Counted from the stretch's first letter, positions 48,748 through 57,476 are shown. The stretch: 64,000 nucleotides of DNA from Streptomyces sp. H27-H1 (GCF_026627445.1 NZ_JAPNLJ010000005.1:62001-126000), one strand, 5' to 3'. Translations and numbers: made by a program. The notes: generated by a model not told the origin, from the sequence alone.

Positions 48748-49527
48748 TCAGTCCCGTAGCAGTGGAGCCAGGTCGTCGGTCCAGGTGTCGCGGGTTTGGG
48801 TCCAGGTGGCGGCGCAGTCGGCGCGGGGCGGGGTGGCCAGGTTCTTGTGGCGGGCGGGGAACGCGCCGTAGACCGCGCAGCGGTGGGATTGCGCGCGGGT
48901 GGCGTCCGGGGCGTGTTCGTCCGTGGGGTCGGGGGTGGGGTCGGCGGCGGCGAGCAGGTCGTAGGCCCGGGCCGCGGCCAGGAGGGTCTCGTCGCCCTCG
49001 GGATCGTGTAGGAGCAGGGCCACTTGGGCGAAGCGGTCGGCGGCGTCCTCCTCGGCCCGGGCTCCGTCGTCCGGGAGGCCGAGGGCGTCGATGAGGGCGT
49101 GGCCGGCCTCGTGGTAGAGGGTCTCGCGGACTACTTCGGCGAGGTCCTCGTCGTCGTGGGCGGGCAGCTCGCGCTGCTCGGTCAGGTCGTCGTAGCAGAG
49201 CTGGATGCGGTGGGTTTCCGGGTCGTAGCCGCTGCCTTCGCCGTGGCAGGACTTGGCGAGGACGGTGACGAGGTGGGGAAGTTCGACGTACGCGTTGAGG
49301 TCGGTGAGGGTGAACTCCGCGAGGTGCCGGTCCTGGAGGAAGCGGGCGTTCAGTTCGTCGGCCGGCGCGGGCTTCTCGTAGTGGAGCCAGAAGCCCCGCT
49401 CGGGTGGTTGTTCCTCCGGCAGGATTTTACATCCGGGCACCGCCAGCAGCAGCGCCGTCATCGCCGCGCACAGTCCCGGAGTCCCCCACCGTCTGTTCAC
49501 CAGGTCACCATAAACGTCCGGTTGCAC
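48748..49527 (-). CDS. Putative metallopeptidase lipoprotein (DUF4344), 259 aa
   Basis: A GTG at 49527 has GGGAG nearby and gives a signal-like start; a GTG at 49500 with a poorer ribosome site is an alternative. A hydrophobic segment ends in Val-Pro-Gly-Cys, an imperfect lipobox. The DUF4344 domain follows: Asn-Ala-Arg-Phe, then His-Glu-Ala-Gly-His near residue 140 (the zincin motif), and Glu-Glu-Asp-Ala-Ala-Asp-Arg-Phe. Two Cys pairs are likely disulfides. It would be an extracytoplasmic zinc-dependent peptidase-like protein, with no proven substrate. It lies divergent from the STAND gene. Confidence 0.85.
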   Translation of the reverse strand: MQPDVYGDLVNRRWGTPGLCAAMTALLLAVPGCKILPEEQPPERGFWLHYEKPAPADELNARFLQDRHLAEFTLTDLNAYVELPHLVTVLAKSCHGEGSGYDPETHRIQLCYDDLTEQRELPAHDDEDLAEVVRETLYHEAGHALIDALGLPDDGARAEEDAADRFAQVALLLHDPEGDETLLAAARAYDLLAAADPTPDPTDEHAPDATRAQSHRCAVYGAFPARHKNLATPPRADCAATWTQTRDTWTDDLAPLLRD

Positions 49528-49624
49528 GCCAACTCCCTCTGAACTAGCTCAGATTCCCTCGCGCTCGCGAGCGTCCCGAAGGACACTTGGGTCACCATGC
49601 CGGAGCTCTCTGAGGGGGATCCCG

Positions 49625-52600
49625 ATGCGGGACAGTCATCGCGGTGAGGCCGAGCGGCTGCTGGGACGGGCCGTGGAGGAGGAGTCCCGGCGGGGAGCGG
49701 GCGGGGCGGCCGGGAGTGCGGAGGCAAAGGCTGCGCTGCTGGCGCGCGGCAAGCAGGCTCTGGACGCGCTCGCGGAGAGTGCGTCCACCGAGTACGAGGC
49801 GTACACGCGCGCGCTGGACGAGGCTGCGGCCGGGGACGAGTCGCTCGGTGAGGCGTTCCGGCGTGCGAACACCTCGACGGCGCTGCTGGTGACGGCGGTC
49901 GCGGCGGCGGCCGCGGTCGGGGCCGACCTGGCCTTCGGTGTGGCGGTCGGTACGGCGCTGACCGCGGGCACCGTCGTGGGTGTCGCCGGGGCGACGGCGA
50001 CCGTGGTCAAGGTGACCGCCCTGCACCTGCCCGCGGCGAACCGGCGCGCCGGGGAACTGGGCCGCCCCGGCGGTGCGGAGCAGCTGAAGCTGCAGTGGCT
50101 GTCGGCGCTGGAGGTGCGCGGGATACGGCCCTTCCTGGAGCAGCAGCGCAAGGTGGCCGCGGCCCCGCACAAGGTGAACGGGGTCGGGAAGGGCGGCTCC
50201 GGCCTCCAGTTGCGCGGCGCCAACCGCAGTGCGGAGGCCCGGCGGCGGAGCATGCTGGAGCAGAGCTTCGGGCAACTCCCGTCGCTGGACGCCACGTTCG
50301 TGGGCCGTAAGGCCGAGCTGGCGCGGATCGCCCAGTGGGTGCACAGCGCCCGGGCCAGTACGGAGACCCGACCGGTGGTCGTGGTGCTGCACGGGGAGCC
50401 CGGGGTGGGTCGCACCACGCTCGCGCTGCATGTCGCGCACGCGCTGCGGGACCAGTTCCGGGGGGCCTGTGTGGTGGACCTGCGGGGTGGCGGGGCCTCC
50501 GAGAGTCCGCTGCCGACCCGCGAGGCGCTGTTGCACCTGATGAACCGGCTCGGCGCCCCGCGTGAGCAGCTGCTGTTCCGCGAGGGCTCGTCTGCTGAGC
50601 AACAGGTTCGCAGGCTGGGCGAGTTGTACCACCAGCATGTGCAGGGCACCCCGGTGGCGGTGGTGCTGGACGACGCCGTGGACTCCGCGCAGGTACGGAT
50701 GCTCGTGCCCGAGCGTTCGGAGAGCCTGGTGCTGGTCACGGCCCGGGAGCCGCTGGAGCTGCCCGCCGATCTGGCGGCCTGGGTGTACCAGCTGCCGGTG
50801 ACGCGGCTGGCGCAGGAGGCGGGCGCCGAGCTGGTCCGGGCGGCGGGAGCCGCGGCGGCGGGGGCGCAGTCGCCGGGAGCAGCGGACCCGGGAGGGGCCG
50901 CGGCCGGGGCCCCGTACCCGGAGGAGGAGACGGTGCGGGGGCTGCTCGCGCTCGGTGCCGGTCTGCCGCTGGCGCTGCGCGTGCTGGCCGCCCTCGGCGG
51001 GGCGGCCGCCCCGCCCCCGGTGGCCGGCGGCTCCCTGGAGGCCGCCCTGGACCTGGCCTACGCGGCGCTGCCGGAGGAGCGGCGTCGGCTGCTCCGGCGG
51101 CTGACCCTGGCGGGCCGGGCCTCGCTGGGCGCGGCGGCCGCGGCGGCGTTGATCGACGCGGACCAGGTGGAGGCCGGGCGGCTGCTGCGCGAGCTGGCGC
51201 GGGCGGGGCTGCTGGACCACGTGCGCGGGGACCGGTTCCGGATGCACGACGCGGTGCGCGCGTACGCGGCGGCGCGCCTGGCGCGGGACGAGGACCGGGC
51301 CGAGGCATCGGCGGCGCACGAGCGGCTGATCCGTACGTACGCGCAGCTCGCCGACTCGGTGATCCGGATGGTCGACGGGAAGATGTCCACGCGGGCCAAT
51401 GCCCTGTCCAAGGCGAGCACCGTCGGCGGGCACGGGTTCGCCTCCCTGGATGCGGCCCTGCGCTGGCTGGACGACGAGTCGAGCTTCATCACGGCGGCGC
51501 TGCGGCACTCGGAGGGGGTGGACCAGCAGGCGGTACTCGATCTGCTGGGCGCGCTCTGCGACTTCTGTCTGCTGCGCGGGGACCTGTACCGGCTCGGTGA
51601 GATCAACGAGCTCACGCAGGCCGTGGACCAGGGGCTGCTGGTCCGCTCGGTGCAGTGGCGTACGGGTATCGCGGCCCGCCAGCTCGGTGAGCTGGACAAG
51701 TCGCGCACCACCCTGACCTCGCTGGTCGACCAGTACAGGGAGGCCGACCAGGAGGCCGGCGCGGGCATGGCGCTGGTCTCGCTGGGCATCACCCTGCACC
51801 ACCAGGGCAACCTTCCCGAGGCCGCGGCCCGCATCCGCGAGGCGCTCGCGCTCCAGGCCTCGGACGAGCTGGCGGGTGACCGGGCGTGGGGGCTGCACGC
51901 GCTCGGCGCCGTGGAACGCGACCGTGCGCACCTCGCGGAGGCGCTGCGGCTGCTGCGCGAGTCGCTGGTCCTGCACCGTGAGAGCGAGAGCGTGCACGGC
52001 GAGGCCTGGGCGCACCTGCAGCTGGGCCAGGTGTACCTGCGGCTGGGCGCGGTGCCGCTTGCGGAGGCGGAGCTGCGCCTGGCGCTGGAGCTGTACGGGC
52101 GCACCCGCGACGACCGCGGCCAGGCCTGGGCGCTGACGCAGCTGGGGCGGGCCCGGGTCGTCGACGGGGATCCGGGGCCGGCGCTGGAGCGGCTCCGGGA
52201 CGCGCTGGCCCGGCACCGGGAGGCGGAGGACGCGCGCGGCGAGGCGTGGACGCTGTACTACCTCGGGCAGGCGCTGGAGGAGGCCGGGGAGCGGGACCGG
52301 GCGGTACGGGAGCTGGAGCGGGCCCGCACGATGTTCTCCCGGATGCGGGACGTGTACGGGCTGGCGCACGCCCGCCACCATTCGGGCCGGGTCACGCGCG
52401 ACCAGCGGGCGGCGCAGACGGGGAACCTGAAGAACTCGGGGTTCGCCCGCCAGCTGCTGGTGGACGCACGGGCGGACTTCCGGCGGATCGGGCTGGCCCA
52501 CGGTGAGGCGTGGACCTGTCTGGAGCTGGCGGTGGTGGACGCGGGCAACGGCCGGGTCGCGCAGGCGCTGGGCCTGTGCGAGGAGGCGGTGCGTCTGTTC

Positions 52601-52894
52601 ATCTCCTACGGGGACCGGCGCGGGGAGGACTGGGCGCGTTTCCTGCGCTGCACGCTCCTGCCGTACGCGCTTCCGGGGGCCCCGGAGGAGGCGCGGACGG
52701 AGCTGGCGCGGCTGTCGGCGGCCCCGCACCCGATGCGGGACGGGCGGCTGGAGGACTGTCTGGAGTCCTACGCGGTGATCCTGGGGCGGGGGGTGGACCC
52801 GGCGGAGGGCTGGCAGGCGTGGCGGCTGTCGCTCGTACCGAACCTGCACTCGCGGGAGATCATGGGCGTCCCGGTTCCACTGCCTTCGGCGTAG
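49625..52894 (+). CDS. Membrane-anchored STAND (NB-ARC-type) ATPase with TPR repeats, 1089 aa
   Basis: Residues about 84-135 form two hydrophobic helices after a charged N-terminal domain. An NB-ARC/STAND module begins near residue 235 (Phe-Val-Gly-Arg-Lys-Ala-Glu-Leu) with P-loop Gly-Glu-Pro-Gly-Val-Gly-Arg-Thr-Thr at 257-265 (Arg replaces the usual Lys), a Val-Val-Leu-Asp-Asp-Ala Walker B, and a winged-helix region (Met-His-Asp-Ala-Val-Arg). About eight TPR-like repeats follow (about 640-960). Such proteins are regulators (AfsR-like) or defence sensors. The Arg at the P-loop Lys position is unusual for ATP hydrolysis. Confidence 0.85.
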   Translation: MRDSHRGEAERLLGRAVEEESRRGAGGAAGSAEAKAALLARGKQALDALAESASTEYEAYTRALDEAAAGDESLGEAFRRANTSTALLVTAVAAAAAVGADLAFGVAVGTALTAGTVVGVAGATATVVKVTALHLPAANRRAGELGRPGGAEQLKLQWLSALEVRGIRPFLEQQRKVAAAPHKVNGVGKGGSGLQLRGANRSAEARRRSMLEQSFGQLPSLDATFVGRKAELARIAQWVHSARASTETRPVVVVLHGEPGVGRTTLALHVAHALRDQFRGACVVDLRGGGASESPLPTREALLHLMNRLGAPREQLLFREGSSAEQQVRRLGELYHQHVQGTPVAVVLDDAVDSAQVRMLVPERSESLVLVTAREPLELPADLAAWVYQLPVTRLAQEAGAELVRAAGAAAAGAQSPGAADPGGAAAGAPYPEEETVRGLLALGAGLPLALRVLAALGGAAAPPPVAGGSLEAALDLAYAALPEERRRLLRRLTLAGRASLGAAAAAALIDADQVEAGRLLRELARAGLLDHVRGDRFRMHDAVRAYAAARLARDEDRAEASAAHERLIRTYAQLADSVIRMVDGKMSTRANALSKASTVGGHGFASLDAALRWLDDESSFITAALRHSEGVDQQAVLDLLGALCDFCLLRGDLYRLGEINELTQAVDQGLLVRSVQWRTGIAARQLGELDKSRTTLTSLVDQYREADQEAGAGMALVSLGITLHHQGNLPEAAARIREALALQASDELAGDRAWGLHALGAVERDRAHLAEALRLLRESLVLHRESESVHGEAWAHLQLGQVYLRLGAVPLAEAELRLALELYGRTRDDRGQAWALTQLGRARVVDGDPGPALERLRDALARHREAEDARGEAWTLYYLGQALEEAGERDRAVRELERARTMFSRMRDVYGLAHARHHSGRVTRDQRAAQTGNLKNSGFARQLLVDARADFRRIGLAHGEAWTCLELAVVDAGNGRVAQALGLCEEAVRLFISYGDRRGEDWARFLRCTLLPYALPGAPEEARTELARLSAAPHPMRDGRLEDCLESYAVILGRGVDPAEGWQAWRLSLVPNLHSREIMGVPVPLPSA

Positions 52895-52988
52895 GCCGCG
52901 CGTGGCTCAGGCGTAGGGCGCGCGAGTGCCCGCCGCCCCGCGGTGCACGGCGGGGCGGCGGTCGGGCGAAGGTCCCTTGCGGGCTCCC

Positions 52989-53207
52989 CTACGGGGTGCG
53001 CGGGCTCTCTGCCGGGGAGGGCTCGGGGGCTTCCTTGAAGTCGACGCGGCCCATGTGCCGGCTCATCGACTTCATCAGGCCCCACACCCCGAGGGCGAGG
53101 GCGGCGAACACGAGGAAGCCGAGGAGGCCCGGGGTCACCTTGTTCTTGTCGAAGGTGTCGCCGGCCAGCGGAAGGAGCTGGACGATTGCTGCTTGCGTAG
53201 CGCTCAT
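52989..53207 (-). CDS. Small membrane protein of the mca locus, 72 aa
   Basis: ATG at 53207 and one hydrophobic helix (residues about 27-46, Gly-Leu-Leu-Gly-Phe-Leu-Val-Phe-Ala) with an Asp/Lys-rich N-terminal loop and a C-terminal Met-Gly-Arg-Val-Asp-Phe-Lys-Glu-Ala-Pro segment. It starts two bases after the mca stop and so belongs to the same operon. Small membrane proteins in this position are conserved in Streptomyces beside mca. Function unknown. No signal-peptidase site is apparent. Confidence 0.8.
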   Translation of the reverse strand: MSATQAAIVQLLPLAGDTFDKNKVTPGLLGFLVFAALALGVWGLMKSMSRHMGRVDFKEAPEPSPAESPRTP

Positions 53208-53209
53208 AG

Positions 53210-54091
53210 CTACGCATTCTCCCGGATGCCCGCGAAGAGGTCGGACTCGGGGAGGGAAGTGTCCACGAGGGACTTCACGAGCTCGTACTCCTCCGTCGGC
53301 CAGACCTCCTTCTGGATCTCCATCGGGACGCGGAACCAGCCGCCGTCGGGGTCGATCTGCGTGGCGTGGGCGATGAGTGCCTTGTCGCGGATCTCGAAGA
53401 AGTCGGCGCAGGGCACGTGGGTGGTCAGGGTCCGCTCCGTGCGCTCGAACTCCTTCCACCGCTCCAGCCACTCCCCGTAGGGGGATTCCAGGCCGCGGGC
53501 GAGCAGTGCCTCGTGCAGGGCGACGGTGCGCGGCTTGTTGAAGCCCTGGTTGTAGTAGAGCTTCTGCGGCTGGTACGCCGGGCCGAACTCGGCCTCGGGG
53601 TACTTCTCGGTGTCGGCCGCGTGCTCGAAGGCCACCATCGAGATCTTGTGGGTCATGATGTGGTCGGGGTGCGGGTAGCCGCCGTTCTCGTCGTACGTGG
53701 TGACGACCTGCGGCCGGAAGCCGCGGATCTTCTTCACCAGGCGGCCGGCCGCCTCGTCGATGTCGTCGAGGGCGAAGCAGCCCTGGGGCAGCGGGGGCAG
53801 CGGGTCGCCCTCGGGCAGCCCGGAGTCGACGTATCCCAGCCACTCCTGGTCGATGCCGAGGATCTCGCGCGCCTCGTCCATCTCCTTGGCGCGCACCTCG
53901 TGGATGTGCTCCTCGATGTACTTGTCGCCCTGGAGCTTGGGGTTGAGGACGGAGCCGCGCTCACCGCCCGTGCAGGTCACGACCAGCACGGACACCCCCT
54001 CGGACACGTACTTGGCCATGGTGGCCGCGCCCTTGCTCGACTCATCGTCGGGGTGGGCGTGGACGGCCATCAGTCGAAGCTGCTCGGTCAA
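53210..54091 (-). CDS. mca: Mycothiol S-conjugate amidase, 293 aa
   Basis: TTG at 54091 with AGAGGA upstream is the start. The LmbE/PIG-L fold is shown by the metal motif His-Pro-Asp-Asp-Glu near residue 13, Gly-Gly-Glu-Arg-Gly, and His-Pro-Asp-His near 143. The enzyme hydrolyses mycothiol-toxin conjugates into GlcN-Ins and a mercapturic acid that is exported, the actinobacterial counterpart of glutathione conjugate detoxification. The adjacent divergent DUF4307 gene and downstream greA reproduce the order known in streptomycetes. Length is normal. Confidence 0.96.
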   Translation of the reverse strand: MTEQLRLMAVHAHPDDESSKGAATMAKYVSEGVSVLVVTCTGGERGSVLNPKLQGDKYIEEHIHEVRAKEMDEAREILGIDQEWLGYVDSGLPEGDPLPPLPQGCFALDDIDEAAGRLVKKIRGFRPQVVTTYDENGGYPHPDHIMTHKISMVAFEHAADTEKYPEAEFGPAYQPQKLYYNQGFNKPRTVALHEALLARGLESPYGEWLERWKEFERTERTLTTHVPCADFFEIRDKALIAHATQIDPDGGWFRVPMEIQKEVWPTEEYELVKSLVDTSLPESDLFAGIRENA

Positions 54092-54213
54092 GACAGGATC
54101 CTCTTTGAGTCGTCAGGGCGGGCGCCTTCTATAGTGACCGAATCGGGGGGTGGAAAAATTCCGGGGGGTCACCTCGGGATTCCGGTGTTCGCCCACCTCG
54201 AAGGGAACGATCG

Positions 54214-54627
54214 ATGAGCGCGGTGCGCGAAGAGCTGCCCGAGGGCCGCTACGGCCGGTCGGCGGACGAGCGTGCGGACCGCAGGCTGAAGATCATCGGA
54301 TCGGTTCTCGGGGTCGCGCTGCTGGGTGTGGTCGGCTGGATCGGCTGGGACTACGTGGCCGGGCAGAGCGTGAGCGCCGAGGTCATCAAGTTCAAGGTCG
54401 TCTCCGACACCGCGGTCGACGTGCACCTGGAAGTGCGCAAGGAGGCCTCGGTCACCGGGGTGTGCACGCTGAGTTCGCAGGACGAGGGGCACGGCGAAGT
54501 GGGCCGGGCCGACTTCACCTTCGCGGAGAACACGAAGCGCGTGGACCGGGTGGTCACGCTGAAGACCACCGCCCGCGCCACGATGATCGAACTGGTGGGC
54601 TGTCGCCCCGCCGGCTCCGCGGGCTGA
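54214..54627 (+). CDS. DUF4307 membrane protein, 137 aa
   Basis: A basic leader is followed by one helix (residues about 26-47, Ile-Ile-Gly-Ser-Val-Leu-Gly-Val-Ala-Leu-Leu) and an extracytoplasmic beta domain with Val-Ser-Ala-Glu-Val-Ile, Ala-Ser-Val-Thr-Gly-Val-Cys-Thr-Leu and a Val-Gly-Cys end, giving a probable disulfide. DUF4307 is a single-pass actinobacterial family found between mca and greA. Function unknown. The ATG follows a GGGAACGATCG leader with a fair ribosome site. No operon overlap with greA: 115 bases separate them. Confidence 0.93.
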   Translation: MSAVREELPEGRYGRSADERADRRLKIIGSVLGVALLGVVGWIGWDYVAGQSVSAEVIKFKVVSDTAVDVHLEVRKEASVTGVCTLSSQDEGHGEVGRADFTFAENTKRVDRVVTLKTTARATMIELVGCRPAGSAG

Positions 54628-54742
54628 CTCGACGCAGTTCACACACCTGGCGTCCTCCCCCTTTTCTTCCCGAATTGTTAGGCTCGTGGTTTCGTCCGCC
54701 GCTGGCGGCTTTGCAGTCCCCTGTACCGACGAGGAGCAACCC

Positions 54743-55240
54743 GTGACCCAGACGAGCGAGAGCGTCACCTGGCTGACGCAGGCGGCGTACGACCAGCTGA
54801 AGACCGAGCTGGAGTACCTCTCTGGTCCCGCGCGCAGTGAGATCACGGTCAAGATCGCCGCCGCCCGCGAGGAGGGCGACCTCCGCGAGAACGGCGGTTA
54901 CCACGCGGCCAAGGAGGAGCAGGGCAAGCAGGAGCTGCGCATCCGCCAGCTCACGCAGCTGCTGGAGAAGGCCAAGGTCGGCACGGCCCCCGCCTCCGAC
55001 GGTGTGGTGGCCCCCGGCACCCTGGTCAAGATCGCCTTCGACGGCGACGAGGACGACACCATGGAGTTCCTGCTGGCCTCGCGCGAGTACGCCTCCTCGG
55101 ACTTCGAGACCTACTCGCCGCAGTCCCCGCTGGGCAGCGGTGTGATGGACAAGAAGATCGGCGAGGACGCCCAGTACGAGCTGCCGAACGGCAAGCTGGC
55201 CTCGGTCAAGATCCTTGACGTCAAGCCCTTCACCGGCTGA
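54743..55240 (+). CDS. greA: Transcription elongation factor GreA, 165 aa
   Basis: GAGGAGCAACCC precedes the GTG. The N-terminal coiled-coil (residues about 1-80) carries Tyr-Asp-Gln-Leu-Lys-Thr-Glu-Leu-Glu-Tyr-Leu and the acidic-tip Arg-Glu-Glu-Gly-Asp-Leu-Arg-Glu-Asn (Asp and Glu at the loop). The C-terminal FKBP-like domain has Ala-Pro-Gly-Thr-Leu-Val-Lys-Ile and Ser-Pro-Leu-Gly-Ser. GreA rescues backtracked RNA polymerase by stimulating transcript cleavage. It is monocistronic with a strong hairpin terminator behind it. Confidence 0.98.
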   Translation: MTQTSESVTWLTQAAYDQLKTELEYLSGPARSEITVKIAAAREEGDLRENGGYHAAKEEQGKQELRIRQLTQLLEKAKVGTAPASDGVVAPGTLVKIAFDGDEDDTMEFLLASREYASSDFETYSPQSPLGSGVMDKKIGEDAQYELPNGKLASVKILDVKPFTG

Positions 55241-55258
55241 TCACCCCCCTTCTTTTAC

Positions 55259-55306
55259 CAAGCACGACGCCCCGCCGGGCTGCTGCCCGGCGGGGCGTCG
55301 TGCTTG
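55259..55306. terminator. 22-base-stem terminator of greA
   Basis: Arms at 55259-55280 and 55285-55306 pair perfectly with a TGCT loop. The 3' arm is repeated twice more downstream (55311-55329 and 55330-55347), so alternative pairings are possible. Confidence 0.85.
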
Positions 55307-55347
55307 CTGTGGGGCGTCGTACTTGCCGTGGGCGTCGTGCTTGCCGC
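55292..55347. repeat. Three tandem copies of GGGGCGTCGTGCTTGCYGT
   Basis: Units at 55292-55310, 55311-55329 and 55330-55347 are 18-19 bases long and differ by one to three bases. The first overlaps the 3' arm of the greA terminator, and each can pair with the single 5' arm. Confidence 0.75.
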
Positions 55348-55382
55348 GGGTCGCAGTGGCGGCGCCGGCCCCGGTGGTTGCC

Positions 55383-56240
55383 CTACGCCGTTGCCGAGCG
55401 GTACTTGCGTACCGCCAGGGTCCGGAACACCACGATGATCAGCACCGACCAGATGATGGAAGCGATGACCGGGTGCTGCATGGGCCAGGCGTCGGGGACC
55501 GGATAGCCGTCGGGGAGGTTCCCGAAGAGCTGGCGGGCCGCCTGGACGGTGGCGCTGAAGGGGTTCCACTCCGCGATGTGCCGCAGGAACGTCGGCATGT
55601 TGTCGGAGGGGACGAAGGCGTTCGAGATGAAGGTGAGCGGGAAGAGCCAGATCAGCCCGCCCGAGGTGGCCGCCTCCGGGGTGCGCACCGACAGGCCGAT
55701 GAGGGCGCCGATCCAGGAGAACGCGTAGCCGAGCAGGAGCAGCAGCGCGAAGCCGGCCAGTACCTCCCCGATGTTGGTGTGGGTGCGCCAGCCGACGAGC
55801 AGGGCCACGATCGCCAGGACGACGAGCGTGAGGGTGGTCTGCACGAGGTCGGCGAGGGTGCGGCCGGTCAGGACCGCGCCGCGGGCCATGGGCAGCGACC
55901 GGAAGCGGTCGATGAGGCCCTTGTGCATGTCGTCCGCGATGCCCGCGCCCGCGCCGGCCGTGGCGAAGGTGACGGTCTGGGCGAAGATGCCCGCCATCAG
56001 GAACTCGCGGTAGGCGGCGGGCGAGGTGTTTCCGCCGACGGCGATCGAGCCGCCGAAGACGTAGCTGAAGAGGACGACGAACATCACCGGCTGGATGACG
56101 CCGAAGATGATCATCTCGGGGATGCGGGACATGCGGATGAGGTTCCGCTTGGCCATCACCAGGGAGTCGTTGACCCCCTGGACGATGCCGCCGCGCGGGC
56201 GGGGTGCCTTCAGATCCGGGGTCGTGGAGGTGAGGGTCAC
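55383..56240 (-). CDS. ABC-2 type transporter permease (DrrB-like), 285 aa
   Basis: GTG at 56240 overlaps the ATPase gene stop (GTGA). Six membrane helices follow a cytoplasmic N-terminal segment, with Arg-Asn-Leu-Ile-Arg, a central Thr-Phe-Ala-Thr-Ala-Gly-Ala-Gly-Ala-Gly-Ile segment, Leu-Pro-Met-Ala-Arg and the late Ala-Glu-Trp-Asn-Pro. The layout is that of the ABC-2 permeases of daunorubicin-resistance type exporters. With the ATPase it should form an export pump for a hydrophobic compound. The substrate cannot be inferred. Confidence 0.93.
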   Translation of the reverse strand: MTLTSTTPDLKAPRPRGGIVQGVNDSLVMAKRNLIRMSRIPEMIIFGVIQPVMFVVLFSYVFGGSIAVGGNTSPAAYREFLMAGIFAQTVTFATAGAGAGIADDMHKGLIDRFRSLPMARGAVLTGRTLADLVQTTLTLVVLAIVALLVGWRTHTNIGEVLAGFALLLLLGYAFSWIGALIGLSVRTPEAATSGGLIWLFPLTFISNAFVPSDNMPTFLRHIAEWNPFSATVQAARQLFGNLPDGYPVPDAWPMQHPVIASIIWSVLIIVVFRTLAVRKYRSATA

Positions 56241-57259
56241 TTCGCCGCCTCCTTACGGGCCTTGCGGCCGCCCTTGGGCTTCGCCTCGGCGGGCGCCTCG
56301 CCGTTCTCCTCTGCGGCCAGTTCCGCCGCGTGGCCGGTCAGGGAGATGAACACGTCGTCCAGGGTGGGACGGCGCAGGCCGATGTCGTCTATCTCGATGC
56401 CGCGCCCGTCGAGTTCGCGGATGACCTCGGCGAGCAGCTTGGCGCCGCCGGAGACCGGCACGGTCAGCTTGCGGGTGTGCTCCTCGACGGTGGTCTCGCC
56501 CTTGCCGAAGCCCGCGAGCACCTCGCGGGCGGTGGCCATGCGTTCGCGGTCGTGCACGACGACCTCTACGCGCTCGCCGCCCGTCTGGGCCTTGAGCTGG
56601 TCGGAGGTGCCGCGGGCGATGACCTTGCCGTGGTCGACCACGCAGATGTCGTGCGCGAGGTGGTCGGCCTCCTCCAGGTACTGCGTGGTGAGCAGCAGGG
56701 TGGTGCCGCCCGCGACGAGCTCCTGGATGATCCCCCACAGCTGCTGGCGGTTGCGCGGGTCGAGGCCGGTGGTGGGCTCGTCCATGAACATCACGGGCGG
56801 GCTGACGACGAGGGCCGCGGCGAGGTCGAGGCGCCTGCGCATGCCGCCGGAGTACGTCTTGGCCGTGCGGTCGGCGGCGTCGCCGAGGTTGAAGCGCTCC
56901 AGCAGTTCGGCGGCCCGGACCTTCGCCGCCTTGGAGCTCATCTGGTAGAGTTGGCCGACCATTTGGAGGTTCTCGCGGCCGGTGAGGTACTCGTCGACGG
57001 CGGCGAACTGGCCGGAGAGGCCGATCGCGCGCCGGACTTCGTTGGGGTGCTTGAGGACGTCGATGCCCGCGACGACCGCTTTGCCGCTGTCGGGCTGGAG
57101 GAGGGTGGTCAGGACGCGCACGGTCGTGGTCTTGCCCGCACCGTTGGGGCCGAGCAAGCCCAAGACCGTACCTTCGGGGACATCGAGGTCCACCCCGTCC
57201 AGAGCCCGTACGTCGCCGAAGGTCTTGACCAGGCCTTCGGCGTAGATGGCGCCTGGCAT
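56237..57259 (-). CDS. ABC transporter ATP-binding protein (DrrA-like), 340 aa
   Basis: ATG at 57259 with GGAG upstream; an upstream frame extends without a start signal. Walker A Gly-Pro-Asn-Gly-Ala-Gly-Lys-Thr-Thr near residue 40, the signature Tyr-Ser-Gly-Gly-Met-Arg-Arg-Arg, Walker B Val-Met-Phe-Met-Asp-Glu-Pro and a switch Gln-Tyr-Leu-Glu-Glu-Ala are intact. The C-terminal extension (Thr-Leu-Asp-Asp-Val-Phe-Ile) marks the DrrA/CcmA-type drug exporters. A final Lys/Arg-rich tail follows. It is in an operon with the permease. A MarR gene lies 1.8 kb away and could be the regulator, but this is speculative. Confidence 0.95.
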   Translation of the reverse strand: MPGAIYAEGLVKTFGDVRALDGVDLDVPEGTVLGLLGPNGAGKTTTVRVLTTLLQPDSGKAVVAGIDVLKHPNEVRRAIGLSGQFAAVDEYLTGRENLQMVGQLYQMSSKAAKVRAAELLERFNLGDAADRTAKTYSGGMRRRLDLAAALVVSPPVMFMDEPTTGLDPRNRQQLWGIIQELVAGGTTLLLTTQYLEEADHLAHDICVVDHGKVIARGTSDQLKAQTGGERVEVVVHDRERMATAREVLAGFGKGETTVEEHTRKLTVPVSGGAKLLAEVIRELDGRGIEIDDIGLRRPTLDDVFISLTGHAAELAAEENGEAPAEAKPKGGRKARKEAAK

Positions 57260-57444
57260 GTGACTCCGCTCCCTTACTGGGAAGGGGCTTCCAACCCGAG
57301 GGTTGCGGTCCAGCCCGAACCGATTCCTTACGGAACAGGCAGAAGCTACCACCACTCGGGGAAGCGATTCCTTCCTCGACTGAAACTCGGATTATTGGGC
57401 AAATCGTACGATCGTCTGGTCGACCCCGCCCGATCGGCAATAAA

Positions 57445-57464
57445 ATATCGCGTCATATCGCGTC
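57445..57464. repeat. Tandem 10-base repeat ATATCGCGTC x2
   Basis: Two identical copies lie side by side within an AT-richer patch in the 217-base gap between the exporter genes and ilvA, upstream of the ABC operon. They are probably a regulatory site for the exporter. Confidence 0.5.
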
Positions 57465-57476
57465 TCGCCAGGGAGT

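Noticed and set aside
49592..52849. An open frame of more than 1000 codons antisense to the STAND gene, and similar long antisense frames elsewhere
   Set aside because: In GC-rich DNA few stop codons occur on the opposite strand. The peptide is Arg/Pro-rich low complexity, with no start signal and no domain.
55383..57259. The DrrAB-type exporter as part of an antibiotic cluster
   Set aside because: No biosynthetic genes are adjacent; the flanking genes are housekeeping (greA, ilvA), so only a general exporter call is justified.
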